Source: Mucilaginibacter_A sp050955045 (GTDB lineage: Bacteria > Bacteroidota > Bacteroidia > Sphingobacteriales > Sphingobacteriaceae). From it: 64,000 nt of DNA. Location of the stretch: positions 124,001 through 188,000 of the forward strand of contig JBPBQV010000001.1 in NCBI GenBank assembly GCA_050955045.1. The letters are read 5' to 3'. The position numbers and the translations under genes are program-made. This document shows, one piece after another, positions 36,666 through 45,519 of the stretch. A model generated the notes under the pieces. The model was not told the origin of the DNA and ran no database searches. It worked only from the letters and a program-made list of their open reading frames with translations. Within the stretch, counting starts at the first letter, position 1; each line of letters starts with the position of its first letter.

Positions 36666-36705
36666 AAAAAAGCAGATGAGCTTGAGTAACGGCTATCTGC
36701 TTTTT
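36666..36705 (+). terminator. Terminator after tRNA-Gln
   Basis: Arms AAAAAGCAGAT and ATCTGCTTTTT around a ~17-base loop, directly after the tRNA. Confidence 0.7.
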
Positions 36706-36740
36706 ACTTTAAAGGCTGCTCAATAAGTTTTTTACTCGCC

Positions 36741-37685
36741 ATGCCGATTCAGTTCAATCCCATCAAATTATTTTCAGGTTCAGCAACCACAGAACTTTCC
36801 CAGAAAATTGCAGAATGTTATGGAAAAGAACTGGGACAAGTTACTTTATCCAGGTTTAGCGACGGCGAATTCCAGCCTTATTTTAACGAATCTGTTCGTG
36901 GTTCGGATGTTTTTTTAATACAATCCACCAATCCACCAACCGATAATTTAATGGAGCTGTTAATGATGATTGATGCTGCACGCCGCGCTTCTGCTCATTA
37001 TGTTACCGCAGTAATTCCTTACTTTGGATTAGCGCGGCAAGATCGTAAAGATAAACCGCGCGTAGCTATTGGTGCCAAACTGGTTGCCAATTTACTGACG
37101 GCTGCTGGGATCAACCGCATTATGACGATGGATTTGCACGCTGCACAAATTCAGGGCTTTTTTGATATTCCGGTAGATCATCTGGATGCAGCCATCATTT
37201 TTGTGCCTTATATTAAAAGCCTGGGCCTTGCAAATTTAACGATCGCTTCGCCAGATATGGGTGGCTCCTACCGGGCACGTTCTTTTGCCAAATTCTTTAA
37301 TGCTGAAGTAGTTATTTGCGATAAGCAACGCAAACGTGCCAACGAAATTGAATCCATGACGATTATTGGCGATGTGACCGACCAGGATATCGTATTGATT
37401 GATGACATGTGCGACACGGCGCGAACACTGGCCAAAGCAGCAGGATTAATCATGTCCCGTGGTGCCCGCAGTGTAAGAGCAGTTTGTACACATCCGATTT
37501 TATCTGGTGATGCTTATAATACGATAGAAAATTCAGCCTTAACCGAACTGATTGTTACCGATACCATTCCGTTAAAACAGCAAAGCAGTAAAATACATGT
37601 GCTTTCATCTGCCAAACTGTTTGCCAGTGCCATAGAAAATGTAAACGAACATGGTTCTATTAGCATGCTTTTTAATGTGGATTGA
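36741..37685 (+). CDS. prs: Ribose-phosphate pyrophosphokinase
   Basis: 314 residues, the normal size. Conserved stretches: LSRFSDGEFQPYFNESVRGSDVF, IPYFGLARQDRKDKPR, DLHAAQIQGFFDIPVDHL, SPDMGGSYRAR and the PRPP-binding loop LIDDMCDTARTL. It makes PRPP from ribose-5-P and ATP for nucleotide, histidine and tryptophan synthesis. It lies 118 bases ahead of rplY on the same strand; prs-rplY-pth is a common order in bacteria. Confidence 0.96.
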   Translation: MPIQFNPIKLFSGSATTELSQKIAECYGKELGQVTLSRFSDGEFQPYFNESVRGSDVFLIQSTNPPTDNLMELLMMIDAARRASAHYVTAVIPYFGLARQDRKDKPRVAIGAKLVANLLTAAGINRIMTMDLHAAQIQGFFDIPVDHLDAAIIFVPYIKSLGLANLTIASPDMGGSYRARSFAKFFNAEVVICDKQRKRANEIESMTIIGDVTDQDIVLIDDMCDTARTLAKAAGLIMSRGARSVRAVCTHPILSGDAYNTIENSALTELIVTDTIPLKQQSSKIHVLSSAKLFASAIENVNEHGSISMLFNVD

Positions 37686-37760
37686 AATGACGTTTTCAGC
37701 AGTTAACTATCAACTTTTGGCTACTTGCTGATACTTATTGCTTGAAGCTGATAACTAAAA

Positions 37761-37793
37761 CAAATAAATAACAAATAAATAACAAATAAATAA
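37761..37793 (+). repeat. 11-base tandem repeat, three copies
   Basis: CAAATAAATAA repeated three times without interruption (37761-37771, 37772-37782, 37783-37793), ending 9 bases before the rplY ATG, i.e. in its 5' leader. Such repeats can change copy number by slippage. Confidence 0.85.
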
Positions 37794-37802
37794 TACAAAA
37801 CA

Positions 37803-38387
37803 ATGAAATCAATTGCTATTAGCGGTTCTCCAAGAGAGAACGTAGGGAAAAGAGACGCTAAAGAACTGCGTTATGAAGGCAAAGTGCCTGCAGTTCTTTA
37901 TGGTGGGGATACCCAAACCCACTTTGCTGTGTCTGCAGCTGATTTGAAACCGGTGATTTACACACCAGAGGTTCATTTCATCGATTTAGATATTGCAGGC
38001 GTACAAAGCCAGGCCATTATTCAGGCTACACAATTTCATCCGGTTACAGATCAATTGTTACACATCGATTTTTTATTGCTGAGCGATAGCAAACCGATTA
38101 CAATGGAAATTCCTGTTTTATTAACCGGTACTTCTCCTGGTGTAAAAACTGGTGGTAAGTTGGTTCAAAAACTGCGCAAATTGCGTGTAAAAGGTTTTCC
38201 AAAAGATCTTTTAGATGCTATCGAAGTAAGTATTGCAACTTTAGAAGTTGGAAAATCAGTAAAAGTTAGCGAAATCAAATTGCCAAACTTAACGATTACC
38301 AATTCTCCGGAAGATACGATCGTTTCTGTAACTACCTCACGTGCATTACGTCAGGCAGAACAAGAAACAGCTTCTGGTAAAAAATAA
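37803..38387 (+). CDS. rplY: 50S ribosomal protein L25/general stress protein Ctc
   Basis: 194 residues: an N-terminal L25 domain (SGSPRENVGKRDAKELRYEGKVPAVLYGG) and the C-terminal TL5/CTC beta domain, the long form common outside Enterobacteria. It binds 5S rRNA in the large ribosomal subunit. Followed after 24 bases by a terminator hairpin, then by pth. Confidence 0.95.
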   Translation: MKSIAISGSPRENVGKRDAKELRYEGKVPAVLYGGDTQTHFAVSAADLKPVIYTPEVHFIDLDIAGVQSQAIIQATQFHPVTDQLLHIDFLLLSDSKPITMEIPVLLTGTSPGVKTGGKLVQKLRKLRVKGFPKDLLDAIEVSIATLEVGKSVKVSEIKLPNLTITNSPEDTIVSVTTSRALRQAEQETASGKK

Positions 38388-38391
38388 GCAA

Positions 38392-38460
38392 AAGCTTCTT
38401 TTATCGAGTAAAAGCCTTCAGCAAAAACTGAAGGCTTTTTTTATGCCATAAAAACAGTAT
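38392..38460. repeat. Convergent motif pair flanking the rplY terminator
   Basis: Plus copy AAGCTTCTTTTA (one mismatch) at 38392-38403 with TCGAGTAAAAGCC, and exact minus copy of the GT form at 38449-38460. The rplY terminator lies between them. Confidence 0.7.
38411..38441 (+). terminator. Terminator after rplY
   Basis: Arms AAAGCCTTCAG / CTGAAGGCTTT, six-base loop, then a T run. Confidence 0.9.
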
Positions 38461-38473
38461 TATCTTTGGGCAG

Positions 38474-39034
38474 ATGAAATATTTAATTGTTGGACTTGGA
38501 AATATCGGTCCGGAATATGCAGATACGCGCCACAACATCGGTTTTATGATTTTGGATGAGCTGGCCAAACAGGAATCGGCCAAATTTCACCACATGAAAC
38601 TGGCTTATTATACCGAAGTGAACTACAAAGCGAGAACCTTGCATCTCATCAAACCAACCACTTTTATGAATTTAAGCGGCAAAGCACTGAATCATTGGAT
38701 GCGCGAACTGAAAATTCCAGTCGAAAACGTGCTGGTTTTGGTAGATGATCTGGCTTTGCCGTTAGGTTCGTTGCGCCTGAAACCAAAAGGAAGCGCAGCT
38801 GGCCACAACGGTTTAAAACATATCGAACTAACTTTGGGCAACAGCGATTATGCACGTTTGCGTTTTGGTATCAGTGATAATTTTCCGAAAGGAAGACAAA
38901 TAGATTATGTTTTAAGCGGATTTGACAAAGACGAACAACTGGAATTGCCTGCGCTGATTGATCGTTCCATCGAAATGATTAAAAGTTTTGCCACTGTTGG
39001 AACAGAATTAACGATGACCAGATTTAACAAGTAA
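38474..39034 (+). CDS. pth: Peptidyl-tRNA hydrolase
   Basis: 186 residues. Active-site residues are present: Asn10 and His20 in GNIGPEYADTRHNIGF, the PTTFMNLSG segment, VDDLALPLG and KGSAAGHNGLKHIE. It frees tRNA from stalled peptidyl-tRNA. TATCTTTG at 38461-38468 fits a -7 promoter element 6 bases before the ATG, but is very close to the start. Its TAA stop codon forms the first bases of an inverted copy of the reiterated motif (39032-39043). Confidence 0.96.
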   Translation: MKYLIVGLGNIGPEYADTRHNIGFMILDELAKQESAKFHHMKLAYYTEVNYKARTLHLIKPTTFMNLSGKALNHWMRELKIPVENVLVLVDDLALPLGSLRLKPKGSAAGHNGLKHIELTLGNSDYARLRFGISDNFPKGRQIDYVLSGFDKDEQLELPALIDRSIEMIKSFATVGTELTMTRFNK

Positions 39035-39043
39035 AAACAGTAT
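39032..39043 (-). repeat. Reiterated motif straddling the pth stop codon
   Basis: Exact inverted copy (TAAAAACAGTAT on the plus strand); its first three bases are the stop codon of pth, and it ends 3 bases before the next ATG. Confidence 0.8.
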
Positions 39044-39046
39044 CAA

Positions 39047-39625
39047 ATGGCCAACGAAAACTATTATCAAAACAAAACCTTTTCGGCTATTAATTTTGCG
39101 GAGAAAGAATTAGTTGGACGAGAATTTGAAAAATGCACTTTTCAACAAGTTGATTTCAGCAACTGTAAAATCCAGAATTGTATTTTCTCAGATTGTATTT
39201 TGGAAGATTGCAATTTAAGTTTGGCACAATTAGTAAATACTGGTTTAAGCAGCGTTAAATTTTAAAATTGCAAGTTACTTGGCCTAGATTTTATTAAAGT
39301 GCGCGATTTTTCTTTTTCCGTTTCATTTGATAATTGCATCTTGGATTATACTTCTTTTAGCAGGAAAAAATTAAGGAACACCGTTTTCAAAAAGTGTAAA
39401 TTGCAAGAAGTCAACTTTCAGGAAAGTGATTTAACAGGAAGTGTTTTTGCAGATTGCGATCTGACCAGAACGTTTTTTAATAACACAATTTTGAATGAAG
39501 TTGATTTTACTTCTGCTTATAACTTCGCCATCGATCCCGAAAAAAACAAGTTAAAAAAAGCAAAGTTTGCAGTTGCTGGTTTGCAAGGTTTACTGGAAAA
39601 ATACAATTTGGTTATTCTGGAATAG
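39047..39625 (+). pseudogene. Pentapeptide-repeat protein interrupted by one in-frame stop
   Basis: Two frame-matched pieces (39047-39265 and from 39266 on) together encode a normal ~190-residue pentapeptide-repeat protein of the Qnr/McbG-like shape. Repeats of the A(D/N)LxF type run through both parts: FSNCKIQNCIFSDCILEDC before and KCKLQEVNFQESDLTGSVF after. The only break is a TAA at 39263-39265 after SSVKF; the following codons NCKLLGLDF continue the repeat in the same frame. An AAA or CAA codon changed to TAA would explain it. Restart of the second half from a GTG at 39299 is possible but would give half a helix. An exact motif copy (39348-39359) lies within. Confidence 0.8.
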
Positions 39626-39637
39626 CGTTTTTTGCAA

Positions 39638-39705
39638 ACGCTTCTTTTACTGGCAAAAAATTGGTGTAATCTATTCTAGAAATCTTTTTAATCCCAAAAG
39701 AAGCA
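39638..39705. repeat. Degenerate convergent motif pair
   Basis: ACGCTTCTTTTA at 39638-39649 (one mismatch, followed by CTGGCAAAAAATT) and inverted CAAAAGAAGCAC at about 39694-39705 (two mismatches). Confidence 0.55.
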
Positions 39706-39771
39706 CGTAACAAGCAGATTACTTTTCTCTCAGCGTAAATTTTCTAAATTAGCAGTTCAAATTACTGCTCA

Positions 39772-41643
39772 ATGAAAAAAATATACCTTTTCCTGCTGCT
39801 TACCGGACTTTATTTCAGCTCTGCTTCCGCACAAAGCAATTACGCCAGCGAAAACTACACGAAAAAAGATGTGTACATCACAATGCGCGACGGCATTAAA
39901 CTATTTACGTCTGTTTATACGCCAAAAGATGCTTCTCCGAAGAAAAAATATCCGATGATTATGCAGCGCACCTGCTACAGCGTTGCACCTTACGGAGCCG
40001 GTAAATTTCCAAGAACTTTAGGCCCATCAGAAACAATGATGAAAGAAGGTTACATTGTTGTTTATCAGGATGTCCGTGGTCGTTACAAAAGCGAAGGAAC
40101 CTGGACGAACATGACTCCGGTTATCGATCAGAAAAAAGGTAAAACAGATGTGGATGAAGGTTCTGATACGTACGATACCATTGACTGGCTAGTTAAAAAC
40201 ACACCAAACAACAACGGTAAAATTGGACAATGGGGAATTTCTTATCCCGGATTTTATACCGCTGCCGGTATTTTATCCAATCATCCGGCGCTAAAAGCTT
40301 CTTCTCCACAGGCACCAATTTCTGATTTCTTTTTTGATGATTTCCACCATAATGGAGCTTTGTTAGAATCCTACTTTTTTACGTATCCGGTTTTTGGTGT
40401 GCAAAAAACAAAAGCAGATACCAGCGGAACGGCTTGGTACGGAAATCAAATGTTTAATCCCGGAACGAAAGATGGTTACCAGTTTTTGCTGGATATGGGC
40501 CCATTAAGCAATGCAGATAAATATTACAAAGACAATTTTTTCTGGCAGGAAACCATCAATCACCCAAACTACGATGAGTTTTGGCAGAAACGCGGTTTAA
40601 CCAAGCATTTTGGCAAAGTAAAACCAGCGGTAATGTTTGTGGGCGGTTGGTTTGATGCCGAAGATTTGGCTGGCCCGTTGGATATGTACAAAAAAATCCA
40701 AAAAAGTGATCCTTCTGCTTATAACACCATCGTAATGGGACCTTTCGGACATGGCCGCTGGTCGCGCGAAACCGGACATACTTTCCATTCCAATGTTTAT
40801 TTTGGTGATAGCATTGCAACTTTCTACCAGAAAAATATTGAAGCCAAATTTTTCAATCATTTTCTGAAAGGTAATGGCGATAAAAATTCTGGCTTACCAG
40901 AAGCTTATATGTACAACACAGGCAAAAAAGAATGGCAAACTTTTGCGCAATGGCCAGCTGCAAACGCCACACATCAAAAATTATATTTAAGTGCTGATGG
41001 CAAAATCACGATGATTGCTCCGGCTTCTGCAGGTTCGATGTCTTACGTAAGCGATCCGGCAAAACCGATTCCTTATACCGAAGATAACAGCACCACGATG
41101 GGTTTTACGCCGCATAATTACATGAGTGAAGATCAGCGTTTTGCAGGTCGCCGCCCGGATGTTCTGGTTTATCAAACTGATGTTTTGCAGGATGACATGA
41201 CTTTAGGCGGAGAAATTTTATCTCACCTGAAAATTGCTTCTACCGGAACAGATGCTGATTTTGTGGTTAAACTGATTGACGTTTATCCGGCTGATGAACA
41301 AAATAATCCAAATCAACCCAACAAAGCTATTTTGATGAGCAATTACCAGCAAATGGTGCGCTCTGAAATTATGCCGGCACGTTTCCGCCACAGTTTTGAA
41401 AAACCGGAAGCTTTGATAGCCAACCAAAAAACAGATGTAAACGTGCGTTTGGAAGATGTTTTACACACTTTCAAAAAAGGTCATCGCTTGATGATTCAGG
41501 TTCAAAGTACAGCTTTCCCGCTGTTTGCCCGCAATCCGCAAAAGTTTGTAGAAAATCCATATAAAGCCGCAGCAAGCGATTATATCAAAGCTACCGAAAC
41601 TGTTTTTAACGATAGTTTTATTGATGTGGAAGTATTGAAATAA
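39772..41643 (+). CDS. CocE/NonD family hydrolase (X-Pro dipeptidyl-peptidase-like)
   Basis: 623 residues with a signal peptide ending SASAQ. The S15 hydrolase core has MRDGIKLFTSVYTP, YQDVRGRYKSEG, Ser nucleophile in GQWGISYPGFYTAAG, an Asp in GGWFDAED, and His in GPFGHGRWS. A C-terminal jelly-roll domain follows (~residue 400 on, LSHLKIASTGTDADFVVKLIDVYP). Family members cut cocaine-type esters, glutaryl-cephalosporins or N-terminal dipeptides; here a secreted peptidase or esterase is all that can be said. It is one base from the M1 peptidase start, so the two form an operon. Confidence 0.9.
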   Translation: MKKIYLFLLLTGLYFSSASAQSNYASENYTKKDVYITMRDGIKLFTSVYTPKDASPKKKYPMIMQRTCYSVAPYGAGKFPRTLGPSETMMKEGYIVVYQDVRGRYKSEGTWTNMTPVIDQKKGKTDVDEGSDTYDTIDWLVKNTPNNNGKIGQWGISYPGFYTAAGILSNHPALKASSPQAPISDFFFDDFHHNGALLESYFFTYPVFGVQKTKADTSGTAWYGNQMFNPGTKDGYQFLLDMGPLSNADKYYKDNFFWQETINHPNYDEFWQKRGLTKHFGKVKPAVMFVGGWFDAEDLAGPLDMYKKIQKSDPSAYNTIVMGPFGHGRWSRETGHTFHSNVYFGDSIATFYQKNIEAKFFNHFLKGNGDKNSGLPEAYMYNTGKKEWQTFAQWPAANATHQKLYLSADGKITMIAPASAGSMSYVSDPAKPIPYTEDNSTTMGFTPHNYMSEDQRFAGRRPDVLVYQTDVLQDDMTLGGEILSHLKIASTGTDADFVVKLIDVYPADEQNNPNQPNKAILMSNYQQMVRSEIMPARFRHSFEKPEALIANQKTDVNVRLEDVLHTFKKGHRLMIQVQSTAFPLFARNPQKFVENPYKAAASDYIKATETVFNDSFIDVEVLK

Positions 41644-41644
41644 A

Positions 41645-43300
41645 ATGAGAAAGCTTCTTTTACCAACCTTTTTTTTGTGCCTGATTGCAATTTGCAGTCA
41701 GGCACAATTGCTTCAACCCAAAGCAGAATTTACACGCGCTGATACTTTGCGCGGTATGTTAACGCCATTGCGAAACTGTTATAATATCAATTACTATCAT
41801 TTGGATGTGAAGGTTGATATAGACCAAAAATTCATCAGCGGTAGCAACGAATTCCGGTTTACGGCAACGCAGGATTTTAACAAATTACAATTTGATCTTT
41901 TTGATAATCTGAAAATTGAGAAAGTAGTTTTCCACGGTAAAAACCTGTCGTTTACTCGCGAAGCAAACGCTGTTTTTATAACTTTCCCAAACACTATAAA
42001 AAGTGGTGTAAAAGAAGCATTCACGGTTTATTATTTTGGCAACCCGATTGTGGCCAAACGTGCGCCATGGGACGGTGGTTTCGTTTTTACCAAAGATGCT
42101 GAAGGAAAACCTTGGGTTGCCACCGCTTGCGAAGGTTTGGGCGCCAGCGTTTGGTGGCCCAACAAAGATCATTTATCGGATGAAGTAGACAGTATGCTCA
42201 TCAGCATTAGTGTACCAAAAGGTTTGAAAGATGTTTCTAACGGAAGACTGCGTAAAGTAACGGAGTTGAAAGATGGTTACACACGCTTTGACTGGATCGT
42301 AAAAAATCCGATCAATAATTATGATGTGGAAGCAAACATTGGTAATTACATTCATTTTGATGATACATTTCAAGGCGAAAAAGGTAAATTAAGTTTAGAT
42401 TACTGGGTTTTGCCGGCCAATCTCGACAAAGCCAAAAAACAGTTTGCTGATAATGTAAAACCCATGCTTTCTGCTTTTGAACACTGGTTTGGCCCCTACC
42501 CTTTTTATGAAGATGGTTACAAACTGATTGAAACACCGCATTTGGGTATGGAACACCAAAGCGGCGTGGCTTATGGCAATCACTATCAAAATGGTTATCT
42601 GGGCCGTGATCTTTCCGGAACTGGCTGGGGTTTAAAGTGGGATTTCATTGTCGTACACGAAAGCGGCCACGAATGGTTTGGCAATAACATCACCATGAAA
42701 GACGCGGCTGATATGTGGATACATGAAAGTTTCACCAATTATTCCGAATCGCTTTTTGTGGAGCAGCAATTTGGCAAACAGGCCGGGCTAGAATATACGC
42801 ACGGCAACGGCCGTAGCATCCAAAATAATGAGCCAATTATTGGTGTTTACAATGTAAATAAAGAAGGTTCGAGCGATATGTATCCGAAAGGCGGAATTAT
42901 GCTGAATATGATCCGCACGATCATCAACAATGATGAAAAATGGCTTGCTATTTTACGCGGATTAAATAAAACTTTTTATCATCAAACGGTTACAACCGAG
43001 CAGATTGTTGGATACATCAACCAGCAATCGGGTTTAAATTTAACCAGTATTTTTGATCAGTATTTGCGTTATAAAAACATTCCGACTTTAGAATTCCGCT
43101 TTCAGGATAAACATCTTTATGCCAGATGGATTGCTGATGTGAACAAATTTACCATGCCAGTAAAAATCAAAACTAAAGGCGGAGACTACCAGTTTTTCAA
43201 CCTGAATACTTCTTTTAGCCTTGTAAATTTGCCAACTGCTACAAAAGATAATATCGAGGTAGACACTTTTAATTATTACATCGGTGTTTTAATCAATTAA
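41645..43300 (+). CDS. M1 family metallopeptidase
   Basis: 551 residues, signal peptide ending SQAQ. Zinc site HESGHEWFGNN followed by the third ligand Glu in WIHESFTNYSE; the substrate-binding GMEHQ segment precedes it. It is shorter than classical aminopeptidase N because the C-terminal helical domain is absent. It should trim peptides in the periplasm, together with the hydrolase one base upstream. Motif copies: one mismatch at 41651-41662 in the signal-peptide codons, exact at 42009-42020 (minus) and 43206-43217 (plus). Confidence 0.92.
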   Translation: MRKLLLPTFFLCLIAICSQAQLLQPKAEFTRADTLRGMLTPLRNCYNINYYHLDVKVDIDQKFISGSNEFRFTATQDFNKLQFDLFDNLKIEKVVFHGKNLSFTREANAVFITFPNTIKSGVKEAFTVYYFGNPIVAKRAPWDGGFVFTKDAEGKPWVATACEGLGASVWWPNKDHLSDEVDSMLISISVPKGLKDVSNGRLRKVTELKDGYTRFDWIVKNPINNYDVEANIGNYIHFDDTFQGEKGKLSLDYWVLPANLDKAKKQFADNVKPMLSAFEHWFGPYPFYEDGYKLIETPHLGMEHQSGVAYGNHYQNGYLGRDLSGTGWGLKWDFIVVHESGHEWFGNNITMKDAADMWIHESFTNYSESLFVEQQFGKQAGLEYTHGNGRSIQNNEPIIGVYNVNKEGSSDMYPKGGIMLNMIRTIINNDEKWLAILRGLNKTFYHQTVTTEQIVGYINQQSGLNLTSIFDQYLRYKNIPTLEFRFQDKHLYARWIADVNKFTMPVKIKTKGGDYQFFNLNTSFSLVNLPTATKDNIEVDTFNYYIGVLIN

Positions 43301-43359
43301 TTTTTGATTTTGCTGTAACCATTTGATCTATAAAAGCATCTTATAGAAAAACTAAACCC

Positions 43360-44058
43360 ATGAAACCATTACTTAAATTTTTTCTGATTGCTATTTTATT
43401 TACAGCAACAAACACTTTTGCTTCAGAAATTCAAGACCGTAAATTATCAGGCTTTCGTGCAGTTGCTTCAACAGGTTCATTTGATGTTGTGTTGAGGCAA
43501 GGCGGCAGCGAATCTGTAAAAGTAGAAGCAGATGCAGAAGTGATTAATGATATTGTAACGGAAGTAAAAAACGGCACGCTAACCATCCGTTCTAAAAATA
43601 CACGTAACTGGAGTAATATGTGGAACAACCGTAAAATTACCATTTATGTGGTTGCCAAAGATTTAAACAGCGTTAGTTTAAGTGGTTCCGGCGATTTAAA
43701 AATTGAAAATCAGTTTAATGCTAACAAACTGGAATTAAGATTAAGCGGTTCTGGCGATTTTAGAGGAGCAGTAAATGTTAAAACATTAGAAGCTTCAATT
43801 TCCGGTTCCGGAGATTTTAGCATCTCCGGCAAAGCAGACGAATCTACAGTTTCGATTTCCGGTTCCGGCGATTATCACGGAAGCGATCTGATGACAAAAT
43901 CAACCGCCATCAGAGTTTCCGGTTCCGGAGATGCAACTATTTATGCCAGCGAGAATGTAGAAGCTTCAGTTTCCGGTTCTGGTGATGTGCATTACAGCGG
44001 CCATCCAAAAAATGTTTCTAAAGTGGCGCACGGTTCCGGTGATATTTCCGGCTCGTAA
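43360..44058 (+). CDS. Exported head-GIN-domain protein (DUF2807)
   Basis: 232 residues, signal peptide ending TFA. A DUF2807 beta-helix fold: GFRAVASTGSFDVVLRQGG at the front, then six or so turns each marked by SGSGD (about residues 108-230), so the DNA also repeats TCCGGTTCCGGNGAT. The role of this family is unknown; it is often exported and linked to envelope or stress genes. It follows the M1 gene after 59 bases. Confidence 0.85.
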   Translation: MKPLLKFFLIAILFTATNTFASEIQDRKLSGFRAVASTGSFDVVLRQGGSESVKVEADAEVINDIVTEVKNGTLTIRSKNTRNWSNMWNNRKITIYVVAKDLNSVSLSGSGDLKIENQFNANKLELRLSGSGDFRGAVNVKTLEASISGSGDFSISGKADESTVSISGSGDYHGSDLMTKSTAIRVSGSGDATIYASENVEASVSGSGDVHYSGHPKNVSKVAHGSGDISGS

Positions 44059-44061
44059 GTG

Positions 44062-44114
44062 ATACTTCTTTTATCGGCATAAAAAAAAGCGGTGAGTTAT
44101 TCATCGCTTTTTTT
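44062..44114 (+). terminator. Motif copy followed by terminator after DUF2807 gene
   Basis: Exact ATACTTCTTTTA at 44062-44073 with TCGGCATAAAAAA starts 3 bases after the stop codon; its A-tract runs into a hairpin (arms AAAAGCGGTGA / TCATCGCTTTT, 44085-44110) and a T run. Confidence 0.8.
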
Positions 44115-44150
44115 GTTAACTTTAATTTCGAAAATATAAGAATTCAATTT

Positions 44151-44351
44151 ATGGAATCGATTATTATTCATCCACAAAATAAAGAACAGTTAACTGCTTT
44201 AGAAATAGTTTTAAAAGCAATGAATATTCCTTTTGAAAGAGAAGAAGAAAGCCCTTACAACACAGAATTTGTTGCCAAAATAAACCGCGGGGAAAAAGCT
44301 GCAAAGAAAGGCAAAGGCATGAGAGTAGATGTAGCTAACTTGTGGAAATAG
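44151..44351 (+). CDS. Antitoxin, DUF2683-like, paired with YoeB-type toxin
   Basis: 66 residues. N-terminal strand MESIIIHPQNKEQLTALEIVLKAMNIPFE and a basic C-terminal tail (GEKAAKKGKGMR) are typical of the small partners of Txe/YoeB toxins in Bacteroidetes. It overlaps the toxin gene by 10 bases, which is usual for such pairs. Confidence 0.8.
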   Translation: MESIIIHPQNKEQLTALEIVLKAMNIPFEREEESPYNTEFVAKINRGEKAAKKGKGMRVDVANLWK

Positions 44352-44605
44352 AACTATTTGAAGATGCAAAAACAGATTTTATTTTTTGGAAGAAATCTGG
44401 AAATATTGTTGTCCAAAAGAAAATTCAGCAATTATTTCTGTCAATGCAGGAAACACCGTTTGAAGGAATTGGAAAACCAGAAGCTTTAAAACATAACCTT
44501 TCTGGCAAGTGGTCAAGGCGAATTAATGCAGAGCATCGAATTGTATATGATGTTGAAGGCGAACTGATCAGGGTTTATTCACTAAAAAATCACTACTATA
44601 AATAA
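44342..44605 (+). CDS. yoeB: Txe/YoeB family ribosome-dependent mRNA interferase
   Basis: 87 residues with a GTG start inside the antitoxin gene. YoeB features: FWKKSGNIVVQKKIQQL, GIGKPEALKHNLSGKWSRRINAEHRIVYDV and C-terminal SLKNHYY with the catalytic His. YoeB toxins cut mRNA in the ribosome A site. The stop codon TAA shares its last base with an exact motif copy. Confidence 0.9.
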   Translation: MEIELFEDAKTDFIFWKKSGNIVVQKKIQQLFLSMQETPFEGIGKPEALKHNLSGKWSRRINAEHRIVYDVEGELIRVYSLKNHYYK

Positions 44606-44661
44606 TACTTCTTTTAGCACATAAAAAAAGCGATAATCCAATTAGGTTTATCGCTTTTTTG
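44605..44661. terminator. Motif copy followed by bidirectional terminator after yoeB
   Basis: Exact ATACTTCTTTTA at 44605-44616 with GCACATAAAAAAA, then a hairpin with arms AAAAAAGCGATAA / TTATCGCTTTTTT (44624-44661). It can serve both the toxin gene and the minus-strand gene beyond. Confidence 0.8.
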
Positions 44662-44678
44662 TTTTTAACCTTTCCGGT

Positions 44679-45398
44679 TTATTTGCCAAAACGCGTGTAC
44701 AAAGCCAGTTGCATAACATGGTTAAAAGTATAGCCTTGCGCCTAATTGATGTATTGATTTAAATAACCAGTTTCTAAATCAATGCGTTTGTTTAAACGAT
44801 AACCTACGGCAGCGTAAGCTCGGTTCTGGTCAAAAAACTCGCCATTTAAACGCGCACGGTTTTGTACATTCACAAAAATCTCATTCTGTAAACCAATAAA
44901 AATACCTTTTGTAAAAGCAGAATCTTTTTTAAACGGAATAATTCCTCTGGCAAAATAGCGCAACCGCTGAGCAAAATATTTACTTTGGTTGCCCTGACTG
45001 TTCACAAAGCGTTGCTCCAGCCGAAAACGGTGTTGCAATTGCTTATTAAACCCAACTTTATGCGTAACAATAAACTGCTCGAAAATACGCTGTTCTATCC
45101 TGAAAATATTTTCAGTTTCGTTTTTACGGTGCGTTCCAGTAAATAAATAGCCCGCTGATAACTGCTTGTTTTTATCAAAATAATAATTTATAGCCGGACG
45201 AAGCAGTGGATTGCGCAGATATTTCCAGTCGTCTGCCGAACGAAACTGCGCATCGAACAAAACGCCCCAGTGTTTAGAAAACCGGTGTGAATAAAACCAT
45301 GCGCCCCAACCTGTAAATTCGTTGGTTTGTGCTAATGCTATTTTAAATGCAAAAAGCTGAACAATTAATGTGACCGAAAAAATAAATTTAACTTTCAT
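44679..45398 (-). pseudogene. DUF2490 protein with premature in-frame stop
   Basis: The open frame from 45398 gives 218 residues: signal peptide ending ALAQ, then a beta-barrel DUF2490 protein (GWGAWFYSHRFSKHWGVLFDAQFR ... RIEQRIFEQF ... YAAVGYRLNKRIDLETGYLNQYIN). It stops at TAG (44742-44744), yet the same frame continues with AQGYTFNHVMQLALYTRFGK to TAA at 44679-44681. That tail is the missing last beta strand with terminal aromatic, which such barrels need. A CAG to TAG change would explain it. The function of DUF2490 is unknown. Confidence 0.75.
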
Positions 45399-45466
45399 TA
45401 CTTGTATGTTGATTAAATGATAACAACAAATTTCGTTAGTATTTGGGTTGAACCGAATATTTGGTG

Positions 45467-45478
45467 ATGCTTCTTTTA
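45467..45478 (+). repeat. Reiterated motif, single copy
   Basis: Exact ATGCTTCTTTTA followed by TCGGCTAAAAAAC in the gap between two minus-strand genes. Confidence 0.8.
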
Positions 45479-45519
45479 TCGGCTAAAAAACAGATTTTAT
45501 ATAAATGTAGAAGCTAAAT

